NCBI RefSeq assembly: GCF_020783315.1
Contig: NZ_CP086063.1
Coordinates: forward strand, 744,001-808,000
From: Ferruginibacter lapsinanis
GTDB taxonomy: Bacteria; Bacteroidota; Bacteroidia; Chitinophagales; Chitinophagaceae
Reading direction: 5' to 3'
Length of the DNA stretch: 64,000 nt
Positions 26,684 to 35,416 of the stretch are shown piece after piece. Position numbers and translations under genes: made by a program. The notes under the pieces were generated by a model. It worked only from the letters and a program-made list of their open reading frames with translations, was not told the DNA's origin and did no database searches. Each line of letters starts with the position of its first letter. The first letter of the stretch is position 1.

Positions 26684-27286
26684 ATGAAAAACACCGGCCT
26701 TGTTAAGTTAGTATTTTTTTTAATCTGTATTTCCCTCTTAGCTTTCGTTCCTCCAACAAAGAAAAAGAAACGTAGCAGCATTAAGAAAAGTTCTGTTACC
26801 AAAGTAGTTAAACAAACTGCTGCCGCAGACACTGATAGTCTTGAAAATCCATATTATATCATCGTTGACAAAAGTGATTACGAATTAAAAGTATATGATG
26901 ACGAAGGTTGGTATGCTACCTATCCGGTGGTATTTGGAGGAAAAGACCTGGGTGATAAAATGAAAGAAGGTGATAAAAGAACTCCTGATGGACAATTTAA
27001 AGTGATCCTGAAAAAAATTCACAAACAATGGGGACCGGAATTATTATTGGATTACCCTAACCCTACCAGCATTCAAAAATTCAATCAAAGAAAAGCACAG
27101 GGTTTAATTGCGCCAAATGCCAGAATAGGTAATGGTATTGCTATACACGCTACACGTCCGCAGGAAGAATGGACCGTAGATAATTTTTACAACTGGACTG
27201 ATGGATGTGTGTCTGTAAAATATACAGAAATGAAAGACCTTTTCAGTTATATTCCTGTAGGAACTCCCGTTACTATTCAACAATAA
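26684..27286 (+). CDS. L,D-transpeptidase (YkuD) family protein
   Basis: This 200-residue protein has an N-terminal hydrophobic export segment (LVKLVFFLICISLLAFVPP), a Lys/Ser-rich linker and a YkuD catalytic domain. The active-site motif is GIAIHATRP (His155) followed by WTDGCVSVKYTEM (Cys175). Upstream elements YELKVYDDEGWYATYPVVFGG and KRTPDGQFKV fit the family. It probably cross-links peptidoglycan or attaches proteins to it in the periplasm, acting with the other wall genes in this window. It converges on queA with a 32-base gap. Confidence 0.92.
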   Translation: MKNTGLVKLVFFLICISLLAFVPPTKKKKRSSIKKSSVTKVVKQTAAADTDSLENPYYIIVDKSDYELKVYDDEGWYATYPVVFGGKDLGDKMKEGDKRTPDGQFKVILKKIHKQWGPELLLDYPNPTSIQKFNQRKAQGLIAPNARIGNGIAIHATRPQEEWTVDNFYNWTDGCVSVKYTEMKDLFSYIPVGTPVTIQQ

Positions 27287-27318
27287 TTAAACACCCCCCG
27301 AAAGGAAAATTGGTGAAT

Positions 27319-28533
27319 TTAATTTGTACTATTTTTTTGAATAAATAGCAGACTTCCGTCTCCGTAACTTAAAAAACGAAAATTATTTTCCAACGCATAG
27401 GAATAGATCTTTTTCCAGTCTTCGCCAACAGCAGCAGCTACCAGCAATAATAAAGTGGAATTGGGTTGATGGAAATTTGTTACAATCGCTTTTGCGATCT
27501 TAAAAATATAACCCGGAGCAATCAATATCTGTGTTTGTGTAAAAAGAGACGACTTTTTTTGGGTTTTCATCCAAATAATTAATGCAGATAATGCATCTGC
27601 AACAACAACACTTCCATCCAATTCGTCATATACCTCCCACTGAGTCAATGAGAGTGATTCAGCAGCAGGATGTTTCAGTGCCTTCACTCCCAACCAATAC
27701 AAACTTTCCAGTGTTCTCAACGAAGTAGTACCCACTGCAACGATCAAATTATCCAAATTAGCGATAAGATGTTCTATCACTGATATATCTACATCGATCC
27801 ACTCTGCATGCATTTCATGCTCCTGCATAGTTACCGCTTTTACGGGCTTGAACGTTCCTGCTCCAACATGAAGTGTTACAAATTCTGTTACAATATTTTT
27901 TTGGGAAAGAGACGAGAATACCTCTTCGGTAAAATGCAATCCTGCGGTTGGTGCTGCTACCGATCCATCATCTTTTGCATAAACAGTTTGATACCTATCC
28001 GCATCCTCTACATCTGCCACTCTTTTAATGTATGGTGGTAAGGGTATCTTCCCCGCAGTTTCAATTACCTCAGCAAAACCGGCTCCACCATCCCAATTAA
28101 ATTCTACCACATAAGCATCGGAAAGTTTTTCCTTTAATTCAATTCGTAACTCGTAATCCGCAACCCGTAATTGTAAAACTCCATCCTTCCATTTACTAAT
28201 TCCCCCTACAAAACATTTCCACTGGGTAGTGGTAGTGGCTGACAATGCCGTAACATAATCTGATCTCCATGGTTCCAGTAAAAATATTTCAATTGCTCCA
28301 CCGGTGGGTTTGGTAAAAATGATCCTTGCATTGATCACTTTTGTATCATTAAATACGAGTACACTTTTTTCAGGAATATATTGATGAATATTTTTATAAA
28401 TACTTTCTTCAATACCTCCATCTTTATATACCAATAACCTGGAGCCATCCCTGTCTGCCAAAGGATGTAAAGCGATCTTATCCGCCGGCAACGAATAAGT
28501 ATAATTTTCTATTGCAATATTTTTAGGGTGCAT
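27319..28533 (-). CDS. queA: S-adenosylmethionine:tRNA ribosyltransferase-isomerase
   Basis: QueA transfers and isomerises the ribosyl group of SAM onto preQ1-tRNA to make epoxyqueuosine, a step of queuosine synthesis. The 404-residue protein has YSLPADKIALHPLADRDGSRLLVY at the N-terminus and ADRYQTVYAKDDGSVAAPTAGLHFTEE in the centre. Near the C-terminus are IAPGYIFKIAKAIVTNFHQPNSTLLLLVAA and FLSYGDGSLL. Upstream in-frame codons would add 20 atypical residues, so the ATG at 28531-28533 is chosen. No other queuosine gene is nearby. Confidence 0.95.
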   Translation of the reverse strand: MHPKNIAIENYTYSLPADKIALHPLADRDGSRLLVYKDGGIEESIYKNIHQYIPEKSVLVFNDTKVINARIIFTKPTGGAIEIFLLEPWRSDYVTALSATTTTQWKCFVGGISKWKDGVLQLRVADYELRIELKEKLSDAYVVEFNWDGGAGFAEVIETAGKIPLPPYIKRVADVEDADRYQTVYAKDDGSVAAPTAGLHFTEEVFSSLSQKNIVTEFVTLHVGAGTFKPVKAVTMQEHEMHAEWIDVDISVIEHLIANLDNLIVAVGTTSLRTLESLYWLGVKALKHPAAESLSLTQWEVYDELDGSVVVADALSALIIWMKTQKKSSLFTQTQILIAPGYIFKIAKAIVTNFHQPNSTLLLLVAAAVGEDWKKIYSYALENNFRFLSYGDGSLLFIQKNSTN

Positions 28534-28605
28534 CGAAGGAAAGGAATAGAAATAAAGTTCTAACAGTTTTTTATCACAAATATTAAAAATCAAAGAAAAG
28601 AATTA

Positions 28606-30543
28606 CTACACCCTGCCATTTTTAATTTCTTCCACCACACCCGGATCCAACAGCGTTGAAATATCTCCTAAGTTTTCTGTTTCTCCTTCGGCTATCTTTC
28701 TTAAAATGCGGCGCATGATCTTTCCACTTCTTGTTTTAGGCAAGCCCGAGACAAATTGAATTTTATCAGGTTTAGCAATCGCTCCAATCATTCTTGTTAC
28801 TGTAAGCAAAATATCTTTTCTTCTCATTTCATCATCTCCATGATGACCATTATAAATAACGTACGCATAAATGCCTTGCCCTTTTACATCATGCGGATAG
28901 CCTACCACAGCGCTTTCCACCACACCTGCATGCATATTGATCGCATTCTCTACCTCTGCCGTTCCAATACGGTGACCACTAATATTTAACACATCATCTA
29001 CCCTTCCGGTAATTCGATAATTGCCATCATCATCTTTTAATGCACCATCTCCTGTAAAATATAGATCGGGATAAGTAGCAAAATAATTAGTGCGGCAACG
29101 TTCATGATCACCGTAGGTTGTTCTTAAAATTCCGGGCCATGGAGCTTTGATACAAAGATTTCCTTTATACAAACCATGCTCATCTTTCTCTGTCACTTCT
29201 TTGCCACTTTCATCTACCAACAAAGGTTGCACACCAGGCATAGGCAAGGTTGCCCAACTTGGTTTAGAAGGAGTGATGCCCGCCATATTAGAGATCAATG
29301 TTCCGCCAGTTTCTGTCTGCCACCAGGTATCAACGATCGGACATTTCTTTTTACCAATATGTTCATCATACCAATGCCATGCTTCTTCATTGATAGGCTC
29401 ACCAACAGTGCCTAATATTTTTAAAGAAGAAAGATCTTTTCCTTTTAACGGATCTAATCCAAAGCCCATCAAACTTCTTATCGCTGTAGGTGCAGTGTAT
29501 AAGATATTTACCTTGTACTTATCGATGATATCCCAAAATCTTCCTGCGTCCGGATAGGTAGGAATTCCTTCAAACATTATAGAAGTAGCACCTGCACTTA
29601 ATGGGCCGTATAAAATATAACTGTGCCCGGTTATCCAGCCGATGTCTGCCGTACAAAAATGCACCTGCTCTCTCTGATATTGAAACACATTTACAAAAGT
29701 ATAATTGGTCCATACCATGTAGCCACCAATTGTATGCACCACCCCTTTTGGTTTGCCCGTACTACCGGATGTATATAAAATAAAAAGAGGATCCTCTGCA
29801 TCCATTGTTTCTGCAGGAAAAGACACCACACCATCTTTTTCAATTTGTGTTTCTGCATGTTCCATTTCATCTTCCCACCACACATCTCTTCCCTTTATCA
29901 TTGATACCGGTGTTCTTGTTCTGGTATAAACGATCACTCTCTTCACCGTTTTATTTCCGATCAAAGCATCATCGATCACACTTTTTAAAGGAATATCTTT
30001 TGCGCCACGATAAGCACCATCGCAGGTAACAATAAATTCTGCATGAGCATCATCCAGCCTATCTGCAATACTCTGTGCACTAAAGCCACCAAAGATCACA
30101 CTATGCACCGCTCCTATTCTTGCACAACCTAACACTGCATACGCCAACTCAGGCACCATACCCATATATATACATACACGATCGCCTTTCTTTACCCCAT
30201 TATTAATTAGTACCTGTGCAAACTGACAAACTCTTTTGTGCAATCTGTTATAAGTCACTACTCTTGTTCTTTCTTCAGGATTGTTAGGCTCCCAGATAAT
30301 AGCAGGCTTATCTCCCATTGTTTCAAGATATCGATCAATACAGTTCTCTGTAATATTCAATTGGCCGCCTTTGAACCATTCAATTTTTGGTTCTTTAAAA
30401 TTCCAGTCCAATACTTTATCCCATTTTTTTCGCCAGATAAAATTTGCTGCAATTTCACCCCAAAACGCCTCGGGATTTTCTACGCTCTTTTTGTACGCTG
30501 CATGATATTCTTCCAGCGACTTGATCTGATATGGGTATGACAT
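28606..30543 (-). CDS. acs: Acetate-CoA ligase (acetyl-CoA synthetase)
   Basis: Acs converts acetate, ATP and CoA to acetyl-CoA. The 645-residue protein has the full ANL-family layout: N-terminal ACAS_N region (YHAAYKKSVENPEAFWGEIA) and the P-loop FILYTSGSTGKPKGVVHT. It also has DTWWQTETGG in the adenylate site and the C-terminal TRSGKIMRRILRKIA with the conserved Lys that is acetylated in homologues. It is divergent from the MHS transporter gene, and the pair may serve uptake and activation of a short-chain acid. Confidence 0.97.
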   Translation of the reverse strand: MSYPYQIKSLEEYHAAYKKSVENPEAFWGEIAANFIWRKKWDKVLDWNFKEPKIEWFKGGQLNITENCIDRYLETMGDKPAIIWEPNNPEERTRVVTYNRLHKRVCQFAQVLINNGVKKGDRVCIYMGMVPELAYAVLGCARIGAVHSVIFGGFSAQSIADRLDDAHAEFIVTCDGAYRGAKDIPLKSVIDDALIGNKTVKRVIVYTRTRTPVSMIKGRDVWWEDEMEHAETQIEKDGVVSFPAETMDAEDPLFILYTSGSTGKPKGVVHTIGGYMVWTNYTFVNVFQYQREQVHFCTADIGWITGHSYILYGPLSAGATSIMFEGIPTYPDAGRFWDIIDKYKVNILYTAPTAIRSLMGFGLDPLKGKDLSSLKILGTVGEPINEEAWHWYDEHIGKKKCPIVDTWWQTETGGTLISNMAGITPSKPSWATLPMPGVQPLLVDESGKEVTEKDEHGLYKGNLCIKAPWPGILRTTYGDHERCRTNYFATYPDLYFTGDGALKDDDGNYRITGRVDDVLNISGHRIGTAEVENAINMHAGVVESAVVGYPHDVKGQGIYAYVIYNGHHGDDEMRRKDILLTVTRMIGAIAKPDKIQFVSGLPKTRSGKIMRRILRKIAEGETENLGDISTLLDPGVVEEIKNGRV

Positions 30544-30617
30544 AGCTAAAACTTATTTTTCTTTGATGCCAATTTAATATATTTATGCTAAACTGATTGC
30601 TTTTATAAAAAATAGTT

Positions 30618-32153
30618 ATGGCAGATACATCCACGAAAGGTATTGGTAAAGTCATTTTTTCTTCTTCCTTAGGTACATTGATAGAGTGGTATGACTTTTA
30701 CATCTTTGGCATGTTGGCAAAAACAATTTCCGTTCAATTCTTTCCCGAAGGAAATGAAACAGCTGCATTACTGAGTACGTTGGCCATTTTTGCAGCCGGC
30801 TTTTTAGTTCGTCCTTTTGGAGCATTGTTTTTTGGAAGACTAGGTGATCTGATCGGAAGAAAATCTACTTTCTTATTAACGCTGGTGTTAATGGGTGGCT
30901 CAACATTCCTGATCGGTCTTGTTCCCAGTTATAAGGCAATTGGCATTGCCGCTCCTTTACTCGTTTTATTATTACGTTTGATACAAGGATTGGCATTGGG
31001 TGGAGAATATGGTGGCGCTGCAACCTATGTTGCAGAGCATGCTCCTGCTAACCGACGTGGATATTTTACAGCATGGATACAAACCACCGCCACACTTGGG
31101 CTCTTTGTTGCATTGGGAGTGATCATGGTAGTGAAATCAAATATGAGTGATGCTGCATTTACTGCCGAATGGGGCGGATGGCGCTATCCTTTCTGGATAT
31201 CGATCTTATTGGTAGGCGTATCTATCTATATTCGTTTAAAGATGAGTGAATCGCCATTGTATGCTGCGATAAAAAAAGAAGGGAAATTATCTGTTAATCC
31301 GTTGAAAGAAAGTTTCGGACACAAGGGGAATTTTAAAATGGTGTTGTTGGCTTTGTTTGGGGCAGTAATGGGGCAAGGTGTTATCTGGTACACCGGACAA
31401 TTTTATGCTCAATCTTTTTTAGAGAATACCTGTAAACTGGAATTCATGCAAAGTCGATCAATTCTGCTTTGGGCCATTGCATTGGCAACTCCTTTCTTTT
31501 TATTTTTTGGATGGCTGAGTGATAAGATCGGAAGAAAATGGATCATGCTGACAGGGATGTTGCTGGGAGTACTTTTTTACAGACCAATATTTGATACATT
31601 CTTGAAAGACACCGATATAAAAAAATGGACAAAAACAGAATATAGTTTTATTAAAGAAGAAATGAAAGTTTCTATGCATGGCGAAGATTCTGTTTTACAA
31701 ATATCGGCTCAATATCAAACGCCTGATCAATCAAAATTTACTAGAGTAGTTACTGATACATTATATAAGAACAGGGATGAATTGCAGCATATCGTTAATG
31801 TAAATAAAAATGCAGTTTTTATTAATAAAGAAATAAACAGCACTACCTATTATAAATTTATCTTTCTCGTTTGGATAATGGTAATTTTTGTTACAATGGT
31901 GTACGGACCAATAGCTGCATTCCTTGTAGAATTATTTCCAACTAAGATCCGTTATACTTCTATGAGTTTACCATATCATATTGGTAACGGTGTATTTGGA
32001 GGACTGGTGCCATTTCTTGCGACTTTGCTCTCTACTACCTTTGTCAATGATCCATTAGTAGGATTATGGTATCCGATTGGTGTTGCTGCATTATGTTTTG
32101 TGGTAGGTGCTTTGTATTTGAACAATAAAATTGATGAGGACGTTAACGATTAA
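30618..32153 (+). CDS. MHS-family MFS transporter with a ~90-residue insertion
   Basis: This 511-residue major facilitator protein of the metabolite:H+ symporter (MHS) branch has the signature SLGTLIEWYDFYIFG in helix 1 and GRLGDLIGRKSTF in the loop after helix 2. It also shows LRLIQGLALGGEYGGAATYVAEHA. Residues about 322-410 (TFLKDTDIKKWTKTEY to NSTTYYK) are a polar Lys/Glu/Thr-rich insertion between C-terminal helices, making it longer than the usual ~430-450 residues. It probably imports an organic acid. Divergence from acs suggests acetate or a related acid, which is inference. A small membrane protein follows after 9 bases. Confidence 0.88.
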   Translation: MADTSTKGIGKVIFSSSLGTLIEWYDFYIFGMLAKTISVQFFPEGNETAALLSTLAIFAAGFLVRPFGALFFGRLGDLIGRKSTFLLTLVLMGGSTFLIGLVPSYKAIGIAAPLLVLLLRLIQGLALGGEYGGAATYVAEHAPANRRGYFTAWIQTTATLGLFVALGVIMVVKSNMSDAAFTAEWGGWRYPFWISILLVGVSIYIRLKMSESPLYAAIKKEGKLSVNPLKESFGHKGNFKMVLLALFGAVMGQGVIWYTGQFYAQSFLENTCKLEFMQSRSILLWAIALATPFFLFFGWLSDKIGRKWIMLTGMLLGVLFYRPIFDTFLKDTDIKKWTKTEYSFIKEEMKVSMHGEDSVLQISAQYQTPDQSKFTRVVTDTLYKNRDELQHIVNVNKNAVFINKEINSTTYYKFIFLVWIMVIFVTMVYGPIAAFLVELFPTKIRYTSMSLPYHIGNGVFGGLVPFLATLLSTTFVNDPLVGLWYPIGVAALCFVVGALYLNNKIDEDVND

Positions 32154-32162
32154 ATTATTTAT

Positions 32163-32405
32163 ATGAATCAGCTTAAAAGAATAATGGGTGTATTGTGGAT
32201 GCTGTTGGCTCCTGTGATCATTTATTTTTTAGTAATGGGCGCCGTTCATAATATTGGCGCCGGCAATAAGGATATTAATAAACCCATCCCATGGATAATT
32301 ATCATCGCTATATTTACACCGATAGCTTTAGGACTAATGATATTTGGCTATTATTCACTAAAAGGAGAGTATGATAAGTTACCGGAGAGTTCTGAGGAAA
32401 TATAA
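32163..32405 (+). CDS. Small two-helix membrane protein downstream of the MHS transporter
   Basis: This 80-residue protein has two transmembrane helices (MLLAPVIIYFLVMGAVHNIG and IPWIIIIAIFTPIALGLMIFGYY) separated by a short loop with NKDINKP, and an acidic tail. It starts 9 bases after the MFS stop, so co-transcription is near certain. Small proteins of this shape follow MFS genes in other Bacteroidota (I believe DUF6814, from memory). It may be a transporter partner, but no function is established. Confidence 0.78.
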   Translation: MNQLKRIMGVLWMLLAPVIIYFLVMGAVHNIGAGNKDINKPIPWIIIIAIFTPIALGLMIFGYYSLKGEYDKLPESSEEI

Positions 32406-32435
32406 ATAATCATGATGTATGGCAGGTCCGGCCGT

Positions 32436-35354
32436 TTATTGCATCGCCTTATAAATAACCTCCATTATTTTCGGTCGTACATTTTCATTCAATAGTTTTT
32501 TATTATCCGCCGAAGGGTTGACCCTGTTACTTAAAAAGATATAGACCAAATTATATTTCGGATCTGCCCATGCACAGGTACCTGTAAAACCTGTATGCCC
32601 AAACGTTAGTGGCGATGCAGATAAACATGGATACGGCTCTTCTCTGGTATCATTGTCTTTTTCAGGTTTATCAAAGCCATATCCTCTTCGGCTTACTTCA
32701 CTATGATAGCCCGTAAACAGATCAATAGTGGCTTTACGTAAATATTGTTTACCTCCGATCGTTCCGCCATTTAATAACATTTGCATAATGATCGCCAAGT
32801 CATACGCACTACTGAATAATCCCGAATGACCCGCCACACCACCAAACATCGCAGCGCCGGGGTCATGCACATACCCTCGTATTAACTGGATTCGGAATTC
32901 TTTTTCCTGCTCAGTAGGTACGATTTTATTCAGTGGCAAAAAATTAACAGGATTGAATCCGGTGGTCGTCAACTTCAGGGGAGCATAAAATTTTTCTTTT
33001 ACGTATTCATTAAGCGGTTTACCACTTACAGCTTCTACTATCTTGCCTAGAAAAATAAAATCATTATCACTATACACATACTTACCTGAGGTCGTAAGCG
33101 GACTTTGTAATATTCTTTTATACATCGTGTCATTCCAGTCCTTTCTTAAATACAGATTTTTTGCCACAGGAATATTGAATGAGTCATTTTTACTGGTAGA
33201 AAAATATTTAGTATATGGTATTCCGTTAGCATTTATTGTTTCTTTGTAAAAAGGAATGAACGGCACTAATCCTGCCTGGTGCAATAAAATATTCTCAATA
33301 GTCAATCCTTCCTTGTTGCTGCCTTTTACCCAAGGCAAATAATCACCTAATTTTTTCTTTAAATCGATCTTGCCATCATCATACAATTTCATTATCGCCA
33401 ACGTAGTAGCACACATCTTGGTTACAGATGCCACATCATACACTGCATCAGTTGTAAGCGGCTCCTTTTTATCATTACTATAATAACCAAATGCTTTCTG
33501 ATAAGCCAGCTTGCCATTTTTTGCCACCAGTATAACGCACCCTGGTGTTGCTCCACTTGCAACTGCGGCATTACCAATAGAATCGATCTCATTCAGTTTT
33601 ACAATATCCAGCATTACTTCATCAGGATTAACCTCAGGTAATATTTTTTTACTCTCCATTATTCCACTGCCAAACTTATACTGATCGCAAACACTTACAG
33701 ATAATTTTCCTTTTGCTTCAAATTTCCCCTGCAACAGATCAGCTGCTGCATTTTGCACAATACTATCATCTTCATAACAGGCAATCAGGTTTTTCGCAGT
33801 ACAAAAATTTTTGATAGCATAAGGATTGCCAAAAACTATCGTAACTGCATTCGTCTGATCCTGTAATTGATTTACCAGATCGATCACCGGTGTACTGATA
33901 CCGAAATTATTTGCCGGTGTTCGGCTATAGGCATGTATCCCGATGATGACCTTTTTATACTTTTTCTTTATGATCTCTATAGTTGATAAAACCCTCGATT
34001 CATCCTGCTTATAATTAAAATAGAAAACAGCAGCATTATAATCATTACGCATACGTTTGGCGAAAGCATTATCACTACTCAAACCTATGCCAACATAAGC
34101 CACGTCCGGATTTTGTTTTTGATCGATATTTAACGGAAAGAAAGCCTCATTCGATTTAGCCAATAATGTTATCGCATTTTCTGCTACCAGCTTTTTCATT
34201 TCAGGAATACCTGCATTCAGATCTTGGGTGATATTATCAGTATTGATTGGTTGAAACTTTCCACCACCATACATATACTTTGCTACCAAAACTTTTTTGC
34301 AATGCATATAAATGTCATCCCAGCTCAATTTTTTCTTTTTAATGGCATCTTTTATTTTATCAATGCTTAGCGTTACATCCCCGGGTAAACAAAGCATATC
34401 ATTACCGGCAATGATTGATTGCACAGATGCCTCTCCATCAGGGAAGAATTTTTTTACCCCCTGCATTTCCAATGCATCGGTAAAAGTCAATCCGTTATAT
34501 TCCAGATCTCTTCTTAATAAATCGGTTACATTTTTTTTACTGATTGAAGTGGCTCTGTTAGCTGTATTATCAATCGCCGGAATAAACAAATGTGCTATCA
34601 TCACACTCCCAACGCCTGCTTTAAAAATTTGCTTGAACGGGTATAACTCTAAAGAGTCCAATTGTTCTAAAGATTTATTGATGACGGGCAGATCAAGATG
34701 GGAATCTACTGATACATCTCCATGGCCGGGGAAATGTTTGGCACAAGCCATCACTCCAACATCCTGCATCCCTCTCATGTACTCAATGCCGAAAAGTGAT
34801 ACTTTATATTTATCCTCACCAAAACTCCTGTCGTTAATAACAGGGTTATTAGGATTATTATTAATATCCACCACCGGAGCATAATTAACGTTAATGCCTA
34901 AACGCTTACATTGCTCTCCCACCAGTTTTCCATATTGATACACAATATTGGCATCCTGCATAGCTCCCAGCATCATCTGGTGAGGCAATGCCTGTACGCT
35001 GTCAAACAAACGCATGCCTACGCCCCACTCCGCATCAATACAGGTCATGATGGGTGTTTTAGCAATACTCTGCAGATAATTGATCACCTCTGCTTGTTTT
35101 ACCGGATTTCCCTGAAACAGACAAATGCCTCCGATATTGTATTTTTGTACTGCCTCGGCAACTTCTTTATCGAAAAAAACAGCCGTTTTTGCTTTAAAAT
35201 CATAGGTGGATAGTCGCAGTACCATCAGTTGAGCAATACGTTCTTCATCAGAAAGTGTATTAAAAACGCTGTCTGCCCAATGCTGAGCAGCTATGTTTTG
35301 TGAAAAAGATCTTGTAGAAAGAACCATAAAAAAAATTGCAATACACCTCCGCAT
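32436..35354 (-). CDS. Exported GH3 (NagZ-like) glycosidase fused to a serine beta-lactamase-like domain
   Basis: This 972-residue protein has a signal peptide (FFMVLSTRSFSQN). Residues about 25-370 are a GH3 catalytic domain with the NagZ-type motif KHFPGHGD (206-213), which supplies the His/Asp acid-base dyad, and nucleophile Asp293 (TFTDALEMQG). A GH3 C-terminal-like region follows to about 580. Residues about 600-972 are a class C beta-lactamase/DD-peptidase-type domain with SVTK (Ser643, Lys646), YSDND and HTGFTG motifs. NagZ enzymes remove GlcNAc from peptidoglycan fragments, and the second domain may act on peptide stems or esters. The combination suggests peptidoglycan turnover in the periplasm. 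Confidence 0.9.
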   Translation of the reverse strand: MRRCIAIFFMVLSTRSFSQNIAAQHWADSVFNTLSDEERIAQLMVLRLSTYDFKAKTAVFFDKEVAEAVQKYNIGGICLFQGNPVKQAEVINYLQSIAKTPIMTCIDAEWGVGMRLFDSVQALPHQMMLGAMQDANIVYQYGKLVGEQCKRLGINVNYAPVVDINNNPNNPVINDRSFGEDKYKVSLFGIEYMRGMQDVGVMACAKHFPGHGDVSVDSHLDLPVINKSLEQLDSLELYPFKQIFKAGVGSVMIAHLFIPAIDNTANRATSISKKNVTDLLRRDLEYNGLTFTDALEMQGVKKFFPDGEASVQSIIAGNDMLCLPGDVTLSIDKIKDAIKKKKLSWDDIYMHCKKVLVAKYMYGGGKFQPINTDNITQDLNAGIPEMKKLVAENAITLLAKSNEAFFPLNIDQKQNPDVAYVGIGLSSDNAFAKRMRNDYNAAVFYFNYKQDESRVLSTIEIIKKKYKKVIIGIHAYSRTPANNFGISTPVIDLVNQLQDQTNAVTIVFGNPYAIKNFCTAKNLIACYEDDSIVQNAAADLLQGKFEAKGKLSVSVCDQYKFGSGIMESKKILPEVNPDEVMLDIVKLNEIDSIGNAAVASGATPGCVILVAKNGKLAYQKAFGYYSNDKKEPLTTDAVYDVASVTKMCATTLAIMKLYDDGKIDLKKKLGDYLPWVKGSNKEGLTIENILLHQAGLVPFIPFYKETINANGIPYTKYFSTSKNDSFNIPVAKNLYLRKDWNDTMYKRILQSPLTTSGKYVYSDNDFIFLGKIVEAVSGKPLNEYVKEKFYAPLKLTTTGFNPVNFLPLNKIVPTEQEKEFRIQLIRGYVHDPGAAMFGGVAGHSGLFSSAYDLAIIMQMLLNGGTIGGKQYLRKATIDLFTGYHSEVSRRGYGFDKPEKDNDTREEPYPCLSASPLTFGHTGFTGTCAWADPKYNLVYIFLSNRVNPSADNKKLLNENVRPKIMEVIYKAMQ

Positions 35355-35389
35355 TATCGATAAAAGATTATATAGTAAAAAGTATGTGT

Positions 35390-35397
35390 TATTTTTG
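35390..35397 (+). promoter_or_regulatory. -7 box (TATTTTTG) for mutL
   Basis: This exact -7 match lies 19 bases before the TTG start of mutL in the 62-base divergent gap with the GH3 gene. Confidence 0.45.
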
Positions 35398-35416
35398 AAC
35401 TTCTAAATTAAAGGAT

